Positions 43,126 to 51,270 of a stretch of 64,000 nt of DNA are shown here, piece after piece. A program made the translations under genes and the position numbers. The number at the start of each line of letters is the position of its first letter. Position 1 is the first letter of the stretch. The notes beneath the pieces were generated by a model. It made no database searches. It worked only from the letters and a program-made list of their open reading frames with translations, and was not told the DNA's origin. Where the stretch lies: contig JAWKKE010000001.1 in the NCBI GenBank assembly GCA_041393415.1, forward strand, positions 248,001 through 312,000, read 5' to 3'. Source of the stretch: Thermoleophilia bacterium (lineage in GTDB: Bacteria; Actinomycetota; Thermoleophilia; UBA2241).

Positions 43126-43158
43126 TGGCGGCCCCGGCCGACAAGACCGGGGCCGCCA
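43126..43158 (-). terminator. Intercistronic hairpin after the second binding-protein gene
   Basis: A perfect 12-bp stem (43126-43137 with 43147-43158) around a nine-base loop. It is at the same place as the hairpin at 12298-12335 in the paralogous operon but differs in sequence, which suggests a selected function in setting expression ratios. Confidence 0.6.
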
Positions 43159-43186
43159 CTGCGCAACGACCTAGCGTGAGTCGTTC

Positions 43187-44809
43187 TCAGACGAAGTAGA
43201 AGTTGTTGAAGTGGAAGCTCGAAAGCGGAACGCCCGACTTGTTGGGAACGACGCCGCCGAGCTTGGAGCTGTAGGCGTCGATCTGATTGTTGAACGACCA
43301 GATGAGGAGGCCGCCGATCTCGTGCTCGATCTTCTGCGCTTCGGCGATCAGCGTGTCACGCTTCGTGGTGTCGCCGGTCGCCATGGCCTCCTTGACCAGC
43401 GCGTGCCACTGGTCGTTCTGCCAGTGCGTCTCGTTGTACGGCGCGCCGGGCAAGGTGCCGGCCGCGGCCTGCGCGAGGTAGTTGCGCGTGTACCAGAAGT
43501 CCTGGGCGAACGTCCACTGCAGGTACTGATCGCCGTAGAAGACGCCGGGATCGACCTTGTTGACCTTGACGGTGACGCCGGCTCCCTTGGCCTGCTCCGC
43601 AAACACCTGTGCGGCCGCAACGGCGGAACTGCCCACCGCGTCTGACGTGGTCAGCGTCACGGTGAGATCGCCGTCGTAACCCGCCTGCTTGAGAAGCGAC
43701 TTGGCCTGCTCGAGATCCTGGCTGCGCTGCGGCACGTCCTGCGGATATCCGGGGTCGAACGGCGCGTACATGTCGTTGCCGATCCAGCCGAAACCGGCGA
43801 AGGCCTGATCGATCATCGCTTGACGATCGACGATAAGACGGAAGGCTTGCCGCACGCGCTCATCGTCGAACGGCTTCTGGTCGACCCGCATCGTGAACGG
43901 CTGCCACGCGCCGGTCATGGCGTCGAGCACCTTGAGTCCACTCTGGCCCTCGATGACCTTGACCTGGGCGCTGGGGAGCTGCGAGATGGCGTCGACGGTG
44001 CCGCCCATGAGCGCGTTGACACGCGCCGTCGTGTCGGCGAACTCGAGCACCTGCAACTCGTCGACCCAGGGAACCACGTCCCAGTACTCCGCGTTGGGCT
44101 CGAACACGATCTGCTGACCCGCCTTGAAGCTCTTGAGCTTGAACGGGCCGCTACCGATCGGTTTCTTCGGGTTATAGCCCTCGGGGACGATGCAGTTCGT
44201 GTAGAGCGCAAGCTGATCGGTGAGAACCGAGTTGGGCTCGTCGAGATGGAAGGCGACCGTGGTGGCGTCGACCTTGCGGATGCCGCTGGCGGGCAGCGCC
44301 GCAAGACCGCCGGCGCCGTTCTTGGGATCGTCGGGATCGATGATGCGCTTGAAGCTGTAGACGACGTCGTCGGCGGTAACAGGCTTGCCGTCGTGCCAGG
44401 TGCAACCCTGACGCAGCTTGACGGTCCACACCGTTGCGTCCGTGTTGGCCGAGACTTCCTCCGCCAGCAAGTACTTGAGCTGGTAGTTCTCGTCCCAGCC
44501 GAGCAGAGCATCGTAGAGCTGGAAGGCGACGCAGATCTCCGGCTCCGTCGTGGCTACCTGTCCGTCGAGACGTTCGCTCGACGAGCCGCCGACGATGCCG
44601 ACCTTCAGCGTGCCGCCCTTCTTACCGCCGGCGCTCGCCGCAGGCGAACTCGTCGACGATGTGGAGTCGCCACCACAGGCCGAGGCAATCGGGCCAATGC
44701 CGGCGAGGACGCTGCCGGCGGCTGCATACTTAAGCAGACTGCGGCGCGTTAGACGCGTGTTACCGATACTGCTGAGCATTCTTTGCAGATCTCGATTCTC
44801 ATCAGCCAC
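43187..44809 (-). CDS. Lipoprotein solute-binding protein, family 5 (second system)
   Basis: 540 residues from GTG 44809 (AGGGGAGTAAC upstream). Twin-arginine-like LTRRSLLKYAAAG near 20 and lipobox IASAC near 45; mature SBP_bac_5 domain with LRQGCTWHDGKPVTADDVVYS. It is the first gene of the long minus-strand operon reaching to 30155. Its promoter carries the same palindrome as the pyrrolysine operon, so its ligand is probably related to methylamine metabolism, for instance a methylated histidine or a peptide that contains it. Confidence 0.92.
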   Translation of the reverse strand: MADENRDLQRMLSSIGNTRLTRRSLLKYAAAGSVLAGIGPIASACGGDSTSSTSSPAASAGGKKGGTLKVGIVGGSSSERLDGQVATTEPEICVAFQLYDALLGWDENYQLKYLLAEEVSANTDATVWTVKLRQGCTWHDGKPVTADDVVYSFKRIIDPDDPKNGAGGLAALPASGIRKVDATTVAFHLDEPNSVLTDQLALYTNCIVPEGYNPKKPIGSGPFKLKSFKAGQQIVFEPNAEYWDVVPWVDELQVLEFADTTARVNALMGGTVDAISQLPSAQVKVIEGQSGLKVLDAMTGAWQPFTMRVDQKPFDDERVRQAFRLIVDRQAMIDQAFAGFGWIGNDMYAPFDPGYPQDVPQRSQDLEQAKSLLKQAGYDGDLTVTLTTSDAVGSSAVAAAQVFAEQAKGAGVTVKVNKVDPGVFYGDQYLQWTFAQDFWYTRNYLAQAAAGTLPGAPYNETHWQNDQWHALVKEAMATGDTTKRDTLIAEAQKIEHEIGGLLIWSFNNQIDAYSSKLGGVVPNKSGVPLSSFHFNNFYFV

Positions 44810-44935
44810 GTTACTCCCCTTTGCTGCTCCACGACTCTCAGGACTCGCTCACTGCCTGCCTCAACGCGGGGCCGGCGATGGCTCCCTGGCGACCGACATG
44901 CGTTTCACACGCGACTGCCGTGTGCCGAGAGGCGC

Positions 44936-44950
44936 ACCCACCCGGGTGGT
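44936..44950. promoter_or_regulatory. TetR operator candidate, transporter/hut operon
   Basis: ACCCACCCGGGTGGT with a perfect 12-bp core palindrome CCACCCGGGTGG (44938-44949). It lies 15 bases downstream of the -10 element, in the start-point region. The same motif occurs at 49264-49279 and 50048-50062. Confidence 0.7.
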
Positions 44951-44965
44951 TCCGACGGTTCGCTG

Positions 44966-44994
44966 AGGTTAGAAAAGCGTGAGAAGGTTGTCAA
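44966..44994 (-). promoter_or_regulatory. Promoter of the second transporter/hut operon
   Basis: TTGACA (44994-44989), 17 bases, TAACCT (44971-44966) on the minus strand, immediately upstream of the operator palindrome. The leader to the GTG at 44809 is about 150 bases. Confidence 0.65.
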
Positions 44995-45002
44995 GGCTAT
45001 GC

Positions 45003-45020
45003 ACCTTTGCGCACAAAGGT
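45003..45020 (-). terminator. Hairpin after the methylamine operon
   Basis: ACCTTTG and CAAAGGT around a four-base loop, 12 bases after the last corrinoid gene stop. It lies between that gene and the next promoter, and so is a terminator candidate; no T-run follows. Confidence 0.45.
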
Positions 45021-45031
45021 CTCTGTCCTGA

Positions 45032-45676
45032 TCACCCCTCCTTCCCGAGAAGCGCGTCGATCTTGCGCACGCCCTCGTTGGCATCCTCGGCGTAGGCGTC
45101 GGCACCGATCTGATCGGCCCACCGCTGCGTGCAGGGAGCGCCTCCAACAACGGTCTTGTACGGCAAACCGCGTTCCTTGATGAGCTTCACGACCTTGCGC
45201 TGCTCCTCCATCGTCGTCGTGAGCAGCGCACTCATGCCGATGACGTCGGCCGAAGCCTCGGCGGCCTTGCTCAGAAACGCCTCGGCGGCGACGTCGCGAC
45301 CCAGGTCGACAACCTCGTAGCCGTTGGCCTTGAGATAGGCGATCACGATCGCTTTGCCGATGTCGTGCACATCCCCTTGGACGGTGCCCATGACGATGCG
45401 CCCCTTGCTGACGGCCGCCTCGCCGGCAAGCGCCGCGTTCGTGATCTCGGTGGCGCCGGCCATGGCGTTGGCGGAGAGCATGAGCTCGGGCAGGAAGACC
45501 TCGCCACTCTCGAAGAGGTCACCCACCTCCTGAATGCCCTTCACGAACCCATTCTGCATGATGTCGCTCGGGCTGATGCCGGCTTCGAGGGCGCGTGTCG
45601 CAACCTCCTCGGCGGCGTCGCGATCGGCGTCGATGATCGCTTGGGCGGCCTCTTGGTAGATATCGGTGTCGGGCAT
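45032..45676 (-). CDS. mttC: Methylamine corrinoid protein (probably MttC)
   Basis: 214 residues. Cap domain with GFVKGIQEVGDLFESGEVFLPELMLSANAM, B12-binding half with GDVHDIGKA, SALLTTTMEEQ and GGAPCTQRWAD. This combination is closest to the trimethylamine corrinoid protein MttC as I know it, but assignment of the two carriers to the two methyltransferases is tentative. Last gene of mtbB-mttB-corrinoid-corrinoid. The ATG follows GAAGGAGCTACGCG. Remarkably, the TAG ending the previous gene is in frame with this gene, seven codons upstream. Confidence 0.85.
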   Translation of the reverse strand: MPDTDIYQEAAQAIIDADRDAAEEVATRALEAGISPSDIMQNGFVKGIQEVGDLFESGEVFLPELMLSANAMAGATEITNAALAGEAAVSKGRIVMGTVQGDVHDIGKAIVIAYLKANGYEVVDLGRDVAAEAFLSKAAEASADVIGMSALLTTTMEEQRKVVKLIKERGLPYKTVVGGAPCTQRWADQIGADAYAEDANEGVRKIDALLGKEG

Positions 45677-45697
45677 TCGCGTAGCTCCTTCTCTGTT

Positions 45698-46327
45698 CTA
45701 GGCTCCGACGAGGGCCTTGGCGCGCTCGACCGCCATGCCGGCGTTGGCGCCGTAGCCGTCGGCGCCGACTTCGGCCGCATAGGCCTCGGTTACCGGCGCG
45801 CCGCCGACCATGACCTTCACAGAGTCGCGAAGGCCGGCGTCGGAAAGGGCGTTGATGGTCTCTTTCATGTGCGGCAACGTCGTCGTGAGCAGAGCGCTCA
45901 TGCCGATGATGCGCGGCGAGTGGGTACGCACGGCCTCGACGAAGGCAGCGCTCGTTACGCCGGTGCCGAGGTTGACGACGTCGAAGCCCGCCCCCTGCAT
46001 GAGCATGGCGACGAGGTTCTTGCCGATGTCGTGGAGGTCGCCCTCGACCGTGCCGATGACGACGGTGCCGAGCGAGACGCTCTCGCCCTCGGCCATCTGC
46101 GGTTTGAGGGTGTCGAGCGCCTTCTGCATCGTCCGCGCGCTCAGCAACACCTCGGGAATGAAGCACTCTCCGCTGCGCATGCGCTCGCCGACGATCGCCA
46201 TGGCGGGGAGAAGCGCGTCGTCGAGGATCTCGCGGGCCGGCGTACCCATGGCGAGCAGCGCCTGCGTGAGCGCGACGACGACCTCCTCCTGCCCGTCGAT
46301 GACCGCCTTCTCGAGCTGTTCCTTCAC
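45698..46327 (-). CDS. mtbC: Methylamine corrinoid protein (probably MtbC)
   Basis: 209 residues from GTG 46327, seven bases after AAAGGAGG; the longer frame runs into mttB and is rejected. GDLHDIGKN, SALLTTTLPHMK and GGAPVTEAYA mark the B12 domain. It starts 13 bases after the mttB stop. The stop is TAG although it lies within an operon whose own enzymes depend on TAG read-through. If that TAG were read as pyrrolysine the product would fuse in frame to the next corrinoid protein. Confidence 0.82.
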   Translation of the reverse strand: MKEQLEKAVIDGQEEVVVALTQALLAMGTPAREILDDALLPAMAIVGERMRSGECFIPEVLLSARTMQKALDTLKPQMAEGESVSLGTVVIGTVEGDLHDIGKNLVAMLMQGAGFDVVNLGTGVTSAAFVEAVRTHSPRIIGMSALLTTTLPHMKETINALSDAGLRDSVKVMVGGAPVTEAYAAEVGADGYGANAGMAVERAKALVGA

Positions 46328-46340
46328 TGACAAGCCTCCT

Positions 46341-47810
46341 TTAGGCGACGCCGAGCTCACGCTCGGCGTCCTCCACGATCGCACGCAGTTCCGCCAGCAC
46401 CTCCGCCGGCAACGGCTCGGGCACATGCTGATCGAGAATGCGCACGGCCTCTGCGGTCGCGCGCTGAAGCAGGTCTTGGCCGCCCATGGCGGCCCAATCT
46501 GCCCGCACGCGCCGATCCATCAACTTGGGCTGCGACTGCTCGCGCATATGCTTGAGTGTGCTGTCGCGGCTGAGGAAGTCGCCGAACGAGCCTACGGCGC
46601 GGATCTCGTCGACCATCAGCGACTCGTCGTCGACGCGGATACCGCCGACGCATTGCTTGATCATGCGCGCAAACTCGCAGTCCATGACCAACTGACCGTA
46701 ATCGAAGGTGACACCCGACTCGAGCATCCCCAGGCCATAAATCAGGTTGGCCCCTGCCAACGCTGGGAACAGGCCTGTGAGCGTCTTCTCGTGACCGGAC
46801 TGCGCGTCACCTAGCTTGGCATCCCCCTACGCACCGGCGACCCAGCTCGGCAGAAGGTAGCGCCGCGCCATTTGCGCCACCGCGGCGCTGATCATGGCGA
46901 GCTCCGGCGAGCCGACACTGGCGGCGGCGAGCCGCAGGTCCATCGCCGTCGTGGAGCTGCCGTAGACCACCGGCGCCCCACGCTTGGTGAGCTGCGACAA
47001 GGTCACGCCGCTGAGCACCTCGGCGTTGTGGGTGACCAGCGTGCCGGCCATCGTGACCGGCGAGGAGCCGCCTGCCATCGCCATACTCAGGATGTTGCAG
47101 GCCATGCCGGCGCGGGCGGACTCCATGATGATCTCGCAGCAGTCGCGCACCAGCTTGAGCGGACTCACCGGACAGGTGATGAACGAGACCAACGGACGTT
47201 CTCGCAGCGTCTGCTCGCCACCCACGATCGCCGCCGCCATGGCGACGATCTTCTTGAGCAATGCGCCGCTGATGGGCCCGATGAACATGTGCTTGGTGGT
47301 ATTGCTGAGGATTGCCTCGGCGTTGTGCAGCGGCGCTACGGCCTGCGGCACCTCATGGGCTCCGATGGGCCGCTCGAGAACATCGATCTCGGGCAGCGCG
47401 TCGATGAGCCGTGTCGCCGTCGCGAGGTCGTCCTTGGTGGGTTCGCGCAGCGTGCCGTCGCGCGGGTCGACCACCTGGATGCCCTCGCCGAAGTTGGTGA
47501 AGCCTACGCGGCTCGACTCGAGCACGAAGTCGCGCTCCGGGACGCGCCCGGCGAGCCGGACGGTCGACGGAGCGCTGGCAATCGCCTCTTCGACGACGTG
47601 GCCGGGAATGCGCACGTTCCGGCGCTCGCGATCGACGACGCAGCCGCCCTCCGCGAACACCTCGAGCGCGGCCTCGTCTTCGACGAAGACTCCCGTTTGA
47701 CTCAGGACCTCGAGGGTCGCCAGATGGACGTCCTGCAGCTCGTCCTCGGTGAAGACGCTGAGCCCGATGCCGCGACTGCGCAGTCCTCCGGCATGCAGGT
47801 TACGAATCAT
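46341..47810 (-). CDS. mttB: Trimethylamine:corrinoid methyltransferase MttB with in-frame amber (pyrrolysine) codon
   Basis: 489 codons when the TAG at 46829-46827 is read as an amino acid: 327 residues, residue 328 as pyrrolysine, then 161 more, ending in TAA. Archaeal MttB has about 495 residues with pyrrolysine at about 334, so position and length agree. Sequence after the amber, GDAKLGDAQSGHEKTL and later ALAGANLIYGLGMLESG, is unmistakably MttB and stays in frame with the upstream part, with no frameshift. MttB moves a methyl group from trimethylamine to its corrinoid protein. ATG 47810 overlaps the mtbB stop. A conventional reading yields two fragments of 327 and 139 residues. Decoding needs pyl genes not seen in this window. 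Confidence 0.93.
46827..46829 (-). other. In-frame TAG, predicted pyrrolysine codon 328 of mttB
   Basis: The plus-strand CTA reads TAG on the coding strand, between Ala327 and Gly329. Both sides match one protein family in one frame. Confidence 0.9.
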
Positions 47811-49222
47811 TGGCCGCCTCCCTTACTCAAGCCGGTCTTGGCCTTGAGGCGCTCGACGCAGTTCACGCGAATGTCGAGCAACTCGGCGATGCGCGCCTTG
47901 GCCTCGAGCCCCTTGGCGATCCCCGGCACGGCCGTCACGACGCCGATATCGAGTTCTTCGCGCACCGTGCGCATGATCGTCGAGTCGGAGAGATCGAAGA
48001 CACTCACTCCGAGCTTCTCGGCAACGTAGGCCTTGGCCTCTGTAAGCCTCATCTTGTTGAGCTGCATCCTGGCTACCAGATCTCCAGCAGTCTTGATGCC
48101 GCCCATGGATGAGGCCAACGCGTGGGCCATCCCCATGCCGTTCGGATCGCCGGTGCCTACCTACAACCCGTCGGCCTTGCCGATCTCGATCATCGCGGCG
48201 CTGGCGCGGCTCACCATGTCCATCGGCGAGACCTCGAACATCGGCACGCCGCCGACACCGTTGCCCACGTTGGCATGGATTGGGATCGTCGCCTCGGCCG
48301 TGCAGGCCTTGACGAAGGTCACGGCCCGCGCGACGTTCCAGGCACACGACTTCTTGCTGTTGTTGTTGACGACCGGGCCAAAGATGGCCGCGCCCGCCTG
48401 CTCGACGACCTTCATCTGCTGATGTGGCCAAAGGCCGGCGAGCCGCGTGCCCTTGTACTGGAGCTCGCCGTGGAAACCGAGCACCATCTCGGCCGCCATG
48501 CTCACCTCGACCGGCATGTCCGTCGTCGAGGAGATCTCCTCGGTGGCGCGCAGCGTCGCCAGAAACTCCGCGTCGCCGGTGGACGCCACGGTGTCGTAGT
48601 TGATCGCGTCGGCGCCGGTCTCAGCGAACATCTTGGACTGCCAGACAACGTCGTCGTGGCAGGCCTCGAGCGCCTCCTCCTGAGTGCGCCGCGCCTCGTC
48701 GATCTTGCCCAGCGGGAGCAAGTCCGACGGGTTCTCGAACTGCCCGTCTGGTCGGTAGTACAGACCGAGGTTGGGCATGAAGCCGTAGAAGAGCGGGAAG
48801 ATCGTCGTGTGCTGAAGCAGCTCCATGTGCTCCTGCTCCACACTGACGATGAATTTGCTCGGCTTCACCGAGTAGTCGACGTGCCCCACTTCCATCGAGT
48901 CGAAGGCGAAGGCGCGCTCGAAGAGGCGCACCGCCGCCTCGCGGCCGATCGGCGCGGCGATGCCGCTGGACAAGCGCGAGGAAATCAGCGTATTGGTGCC
49001 GCCGTCTTTGGTCATGATCGCCTCGTGACCGCGTTCCACACCCCAGACGCGGCTCGGGCAGGCGAACATGTCGACGAGGTACTCGACCTCGCGCTCCTCG
49101 AGCACGGGGATCTTGGCCTTCTTGGCGGCCGCCTCAGAGCCCTCGATGATGTCGCGGCGCAACTCGTCGCGCGTCATCGCGACCGTCGTGCCGTCACCCA
49201 TACGTGTCGTTACTGTGCTCAA
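47807..49222 (-). CDS. mtbB: Dimethylamine:corrinoid methyltransferase MtbB with in-frame amber (pyrrolysine) codon
   Basis: 471 codons with TAG at 48163-48161 as residue 354, ending in TGA. Archaeal MtbB has about 467 residues with pyrrolysine at about 356. Start is TTG 49222, seven bases after AGGAGGGAG; the N-terminus RMGDGTTVAMTRDE, the motifs VDYSVKPSKFIVS, FPLFYGFMPNLGLYY, GEMVLGFHGELQY, LAGLWPHQQ and FGPVVNNN, and after the amber VGTGDPNGM, AGDLVARMQLNKMRL and REELDIGVVT all follow the dimethylamine family. It transfers one methyl group from dimethylamine to a corrinoid protein. It is the first gene of the operon, directly behind a promoter and operator. No monomethylamine enzyme (MtmB) is seen in the window. 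Confidence 0.94.
48161..48163 (-). other. In-frame TAG, predicted pyrrolysine codon 354 of mtbB
   Basis: TAG on the minus strand between KADGL and VGTGD, exactly where the family carries pyrrolysine. Reading continues in frame for 117 more residues. Confidence 0.92.
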
Positions 49223-49263
49223 GCCACCACTCCCTCCTGGCGCGAACTCACGGTAGGGTATTC

Positions 49264-49279
49264 ACCCACCTGGGTGGGT
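49264..49279. promoter_or_regulatory. TetR operator candidate, mtbB promoter
   Basis: ACCCACC-TG-GGTGGGT, seven-base arms, directly downstream of the mtbB -10 element. One of three matching sites in the window. Confidence 0.72.
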
Positions 49280-49281
49280 GC

Positions 49282-49309
49282 ATCGTAGCCGTGACTCCCG
49301 GCTTGTCAA
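49282..49309 (-). promoter_or_regulatory. Promoter of the mtbB-mttB operon
   Basis: TTGACA (49309-49304), 16 bases, TACGAT (49287-49282) on the minus strand. The -35 element overlaps the tetR stop codon. The spacing to the operator is nearly the same as at the transporter/hut promoter. Confidence 0.65.
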
Positions 49310-50031
49310 GCCTCGTCTCGGCACTCTCCGGGTGGAGCGGCCACCTCCTCCGGCCCTCGTTCGCCGTCTGCCACTGCCTGCAGTTCGGCCATGGAGTTGC
49401 GCAAGAGAAACTCCAACGCCGCCAGCGGCCGGCGCAGATCGAAACCGTCGGGATTGAGGCCGGCCTGCACAGACAGACCGTCGGGAATGGCGGCGATGAG
49501 CTCGGCGAGCCCTGTTAGGAGGTCATCGCGCTCCGTCCCCTCGCCTTCGAGGCCGAGCCACGCGAGATTGGTCTCGTACCACCACGGGTACAGCGCGAAC
49601 ACACGCAGGCGCAACTCTGGGTCGCGCATCGCGTGCGGCAGGATGTCGAAGAAGCCGCGCATCGATTCGGTGCTCACCAGCATGCTCTCCATGCCGTCGA
49701 TGGCCGCGTGCAGCTTCTCTTCGCTTGGGACTTCGCGCACCGCCGAACTCACTCGCAGGCACTCGTCGTGGATGAGAGCGTCGGCGACGGCGCTGATGAG
49801 TCCGGCCTTGTTGCCGAAGTTGTAGCGAATCGACGCCTTGTTGACACCCGCGGCGGCGGCCACGTTCTCGAGTGTCAGCGCCTCGTACCCCTCCTCAGCA
49901 AGCAGCCGGATGGATGCGTCGAGGATTTTGCGCGCCGTCTTGGGAAGACTCGAGAGCGGGTCCCCAAAGGGAAAACTGAGCTTGCCCTGAGGACGCTTCT
50001 TCTCAGGTCTGTGGCTCTTGGCTGCGGTCAT
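49306..50031 (-). CDS. TetR-family regulator of the pyrrolysine methylamine and transporter/hut operons
   Basis: 241 residues from ATG 50031 (GGAG just upstream). HTH at about 34-80: ARKILDASIRLLAEEGYEAL, then VAAAAGVNKASIRYNFGNKAGL. The remainder is a helical ligand-binding domain with no clear relative. Its own start is preceded by the palindrome at 50048-50062, and the same palindrome sits at the promoters of mtbB (downstream, same strand) and of the binding-protein operon, so it is the natural candidate for their repressor. Inducer may be a methylamine or an N-methylated substrate. Confidence 0.88.
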   Translation of the reverse strand: MTAAKSHRPEKKRPQGKLSFPFGDPLSSLPKTARKILDASIRLLAEEGYEALTLENVAAAAGVNKASIRYNFGNKAGLISAVADALIHDECLRVSSAVREVPSEEKLHAAIDGMESMLVSTESMRGFFDILPHAMRDPELRLRVFALYPWWYETNLAWLGLEGEGTERDDLLTGLAELIAAIPDGLSVQAGLNPDGFDLRRPLAALEFLLRNSMAELQAVADGERGPEEVAAPPGECRDEA

Positions 50032-50047
50032 GATCTCCAGGGGAGAT

Positions 50048-50062
50048 ACCCACCCGGGTGGT
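50048..50062. promoter_or_regulatory. TetR operator candidate, tetR promoter (autoregulation)
   Basis: ACCCACCCGGGTGGT, identical over 15 bases to the site at 44936-44950, 17 bases upstream of the tetR start codon. Confidence 0.7.
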
Positions 50063-50150
50063 GGTTTAGGGGCCACTCTACGACTTCTGAGGAACCCGAA
50101 CCAGTACCGGCGCGCGCGGTGACGACGCAGGGCGGCCGGCGTCGAGGACG

Positions 50151-51182
50151 CTAGCGCGGCGCGACGACGCGGCGCAGCGCCGCCAGCACGTGCTCGATGC
50201 CGGCGTCGTCGACATCGAGATGCGAGACGAAGCGCAGCGTTCGGGGGCCCTCGTTGAGGATGGCGACGTCGAACTCGCGTAGTCGCTCGACGATCGTGGC
50301 GGCCGGCAAGCCGGTGTCCTCGCAGCCGGCCAGCACGATGTTGGTCTGCACACGTTCGCAATCCACATGTAGGCCCGGAATAACTGCGAGGCCCTCCGCG
50401 AGCATGTGCGCGCGGCGGTTGTCGTCGGCCAACCGCGCCACATTGTGCTCGAGCGCGTAGAGACCGGCGGCGGCGAGGATGCCGGACTGACGCAGGCCGC
50501 CGCCGTAGATCTTGCGCGCCCGCCGCGCACGAGCGATGGTGGCGGCGTCGCCGACCAGCAGCGAACCGACCGGCGCGCCCAGGCCCTTCGACAAGCAGAT
50601 GCTGACCGTATCGCAGGGCGCCGCGTAGGCCGCGAACGGCACGCCGGTCGCGGCCACAGCATTGCCGAGGCGCGCGCCGTCGAGGTGCAGCTTGAGGCCG
50701 TGGGCCCGGCAGAAGTCGCCCACGGCGGCGATGTTCTCGCGCGGCAGCACCGTGCCGCCGAGCCGCGTATGCGTGTTCTCGAGGCACACGAGGCGCGTCG
50801 GTGCGAAGTGCACGTTCTCGTCGCCATGAAGATACTCGGCCATGCGCTCGGGATCGAGCGTGCCGTCCGCGGAGTCGAAACAGCGCAGTTGCACGCCGCT
50901 CAGCGTCGTGCCGCCCTGCTCGTAGCAGATGATGTGCGCCCCCGCGTGGAGGAAGACCTCGTCGCCACGCTGCGTGTGGGCGCGCACCGCCGCCTGATTG
51001 CACATCGTCCCCGAGGGAAAGAAGAGGCCCTCCTCCTTACCCAGCAGGCTTGCGGCGCGCTCTTGCAGAAGCGCGACCGTAGGGTCGTCGCCGAGCACGT
51101 CGTCGCCTACCTCGGCGGCGGCGATGGCGGCGCGCATGGCCGCCGACGGACGTGTGACGGTATCGCTACGCAAATCGATCAT
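50151..51182 (-). CDS. ltaE: Low-specificity threonine aldolase
   Basis: 343 residues from ATG 51182 (GGGAG upstream; a longer frame to 51254 is unsupported). PLP enzyme that cleaves L-threonine/allo-threonine to glycine and acetaldehyde. Motifs: MIDLRSDTVTRPS at the start, GDDVLGDDPTV, FFPSGTMCNQ, LHLDGARLGNA and the PLP lysine in SICLSKGLGAPVGS. It stands alone, 119 bases upstream of tetR on the same strand. Its glycine and acetaldehyde products have no evident link to the neighbouring pathway. Confidence 0.92.
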   Translation of the reverse strand: MIDLRSDTVTRPSAAMRAAIAAAEVGDDVLGDDPTVALLQERAASLLGKEEGLFFPSGTMCNQAAVRAHTQRGDEVFLHAGAHIICYEQGGTTLSGVQLRCFDSADGTLDPERMAEYLHGDENVHFAPTRLVCLENTHTRLGGTVLPRENIAAVGDFCRAHGLKLHLDGARLGNAVAATGVPFAAYAAPCDTVSICLSKGLGAPVGSLLVGDAATIARARRARKIYGGGLRQSGILAAAGLYALEHNVARLADDNRRAHMLAEGLAVIPGLHVDCERVQTNIVLAGCEDTGLPAATIVERLREFDVAILNEGPRTLRFVSHLDVDDAGIEHVLAALRRVVAPR

Positions 51183-51270
51183 GAGGCTCCCGACGTCGCT
51201 CGGACCGTGCGCTCCGTTGCGCGCATCAGTAGTTCGACCTGGCGAGGCTACCAAAGCTCGACAACGCGCG

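Noticed and set aside
46341..49222. Reading mtbB and mttB as four separate or decayed genes
   Set aside because: Each pair is in one frame, interrupted only by TAG at the known pyrrolysine position, with intact sequence on both sides and overlapping gene junctions.
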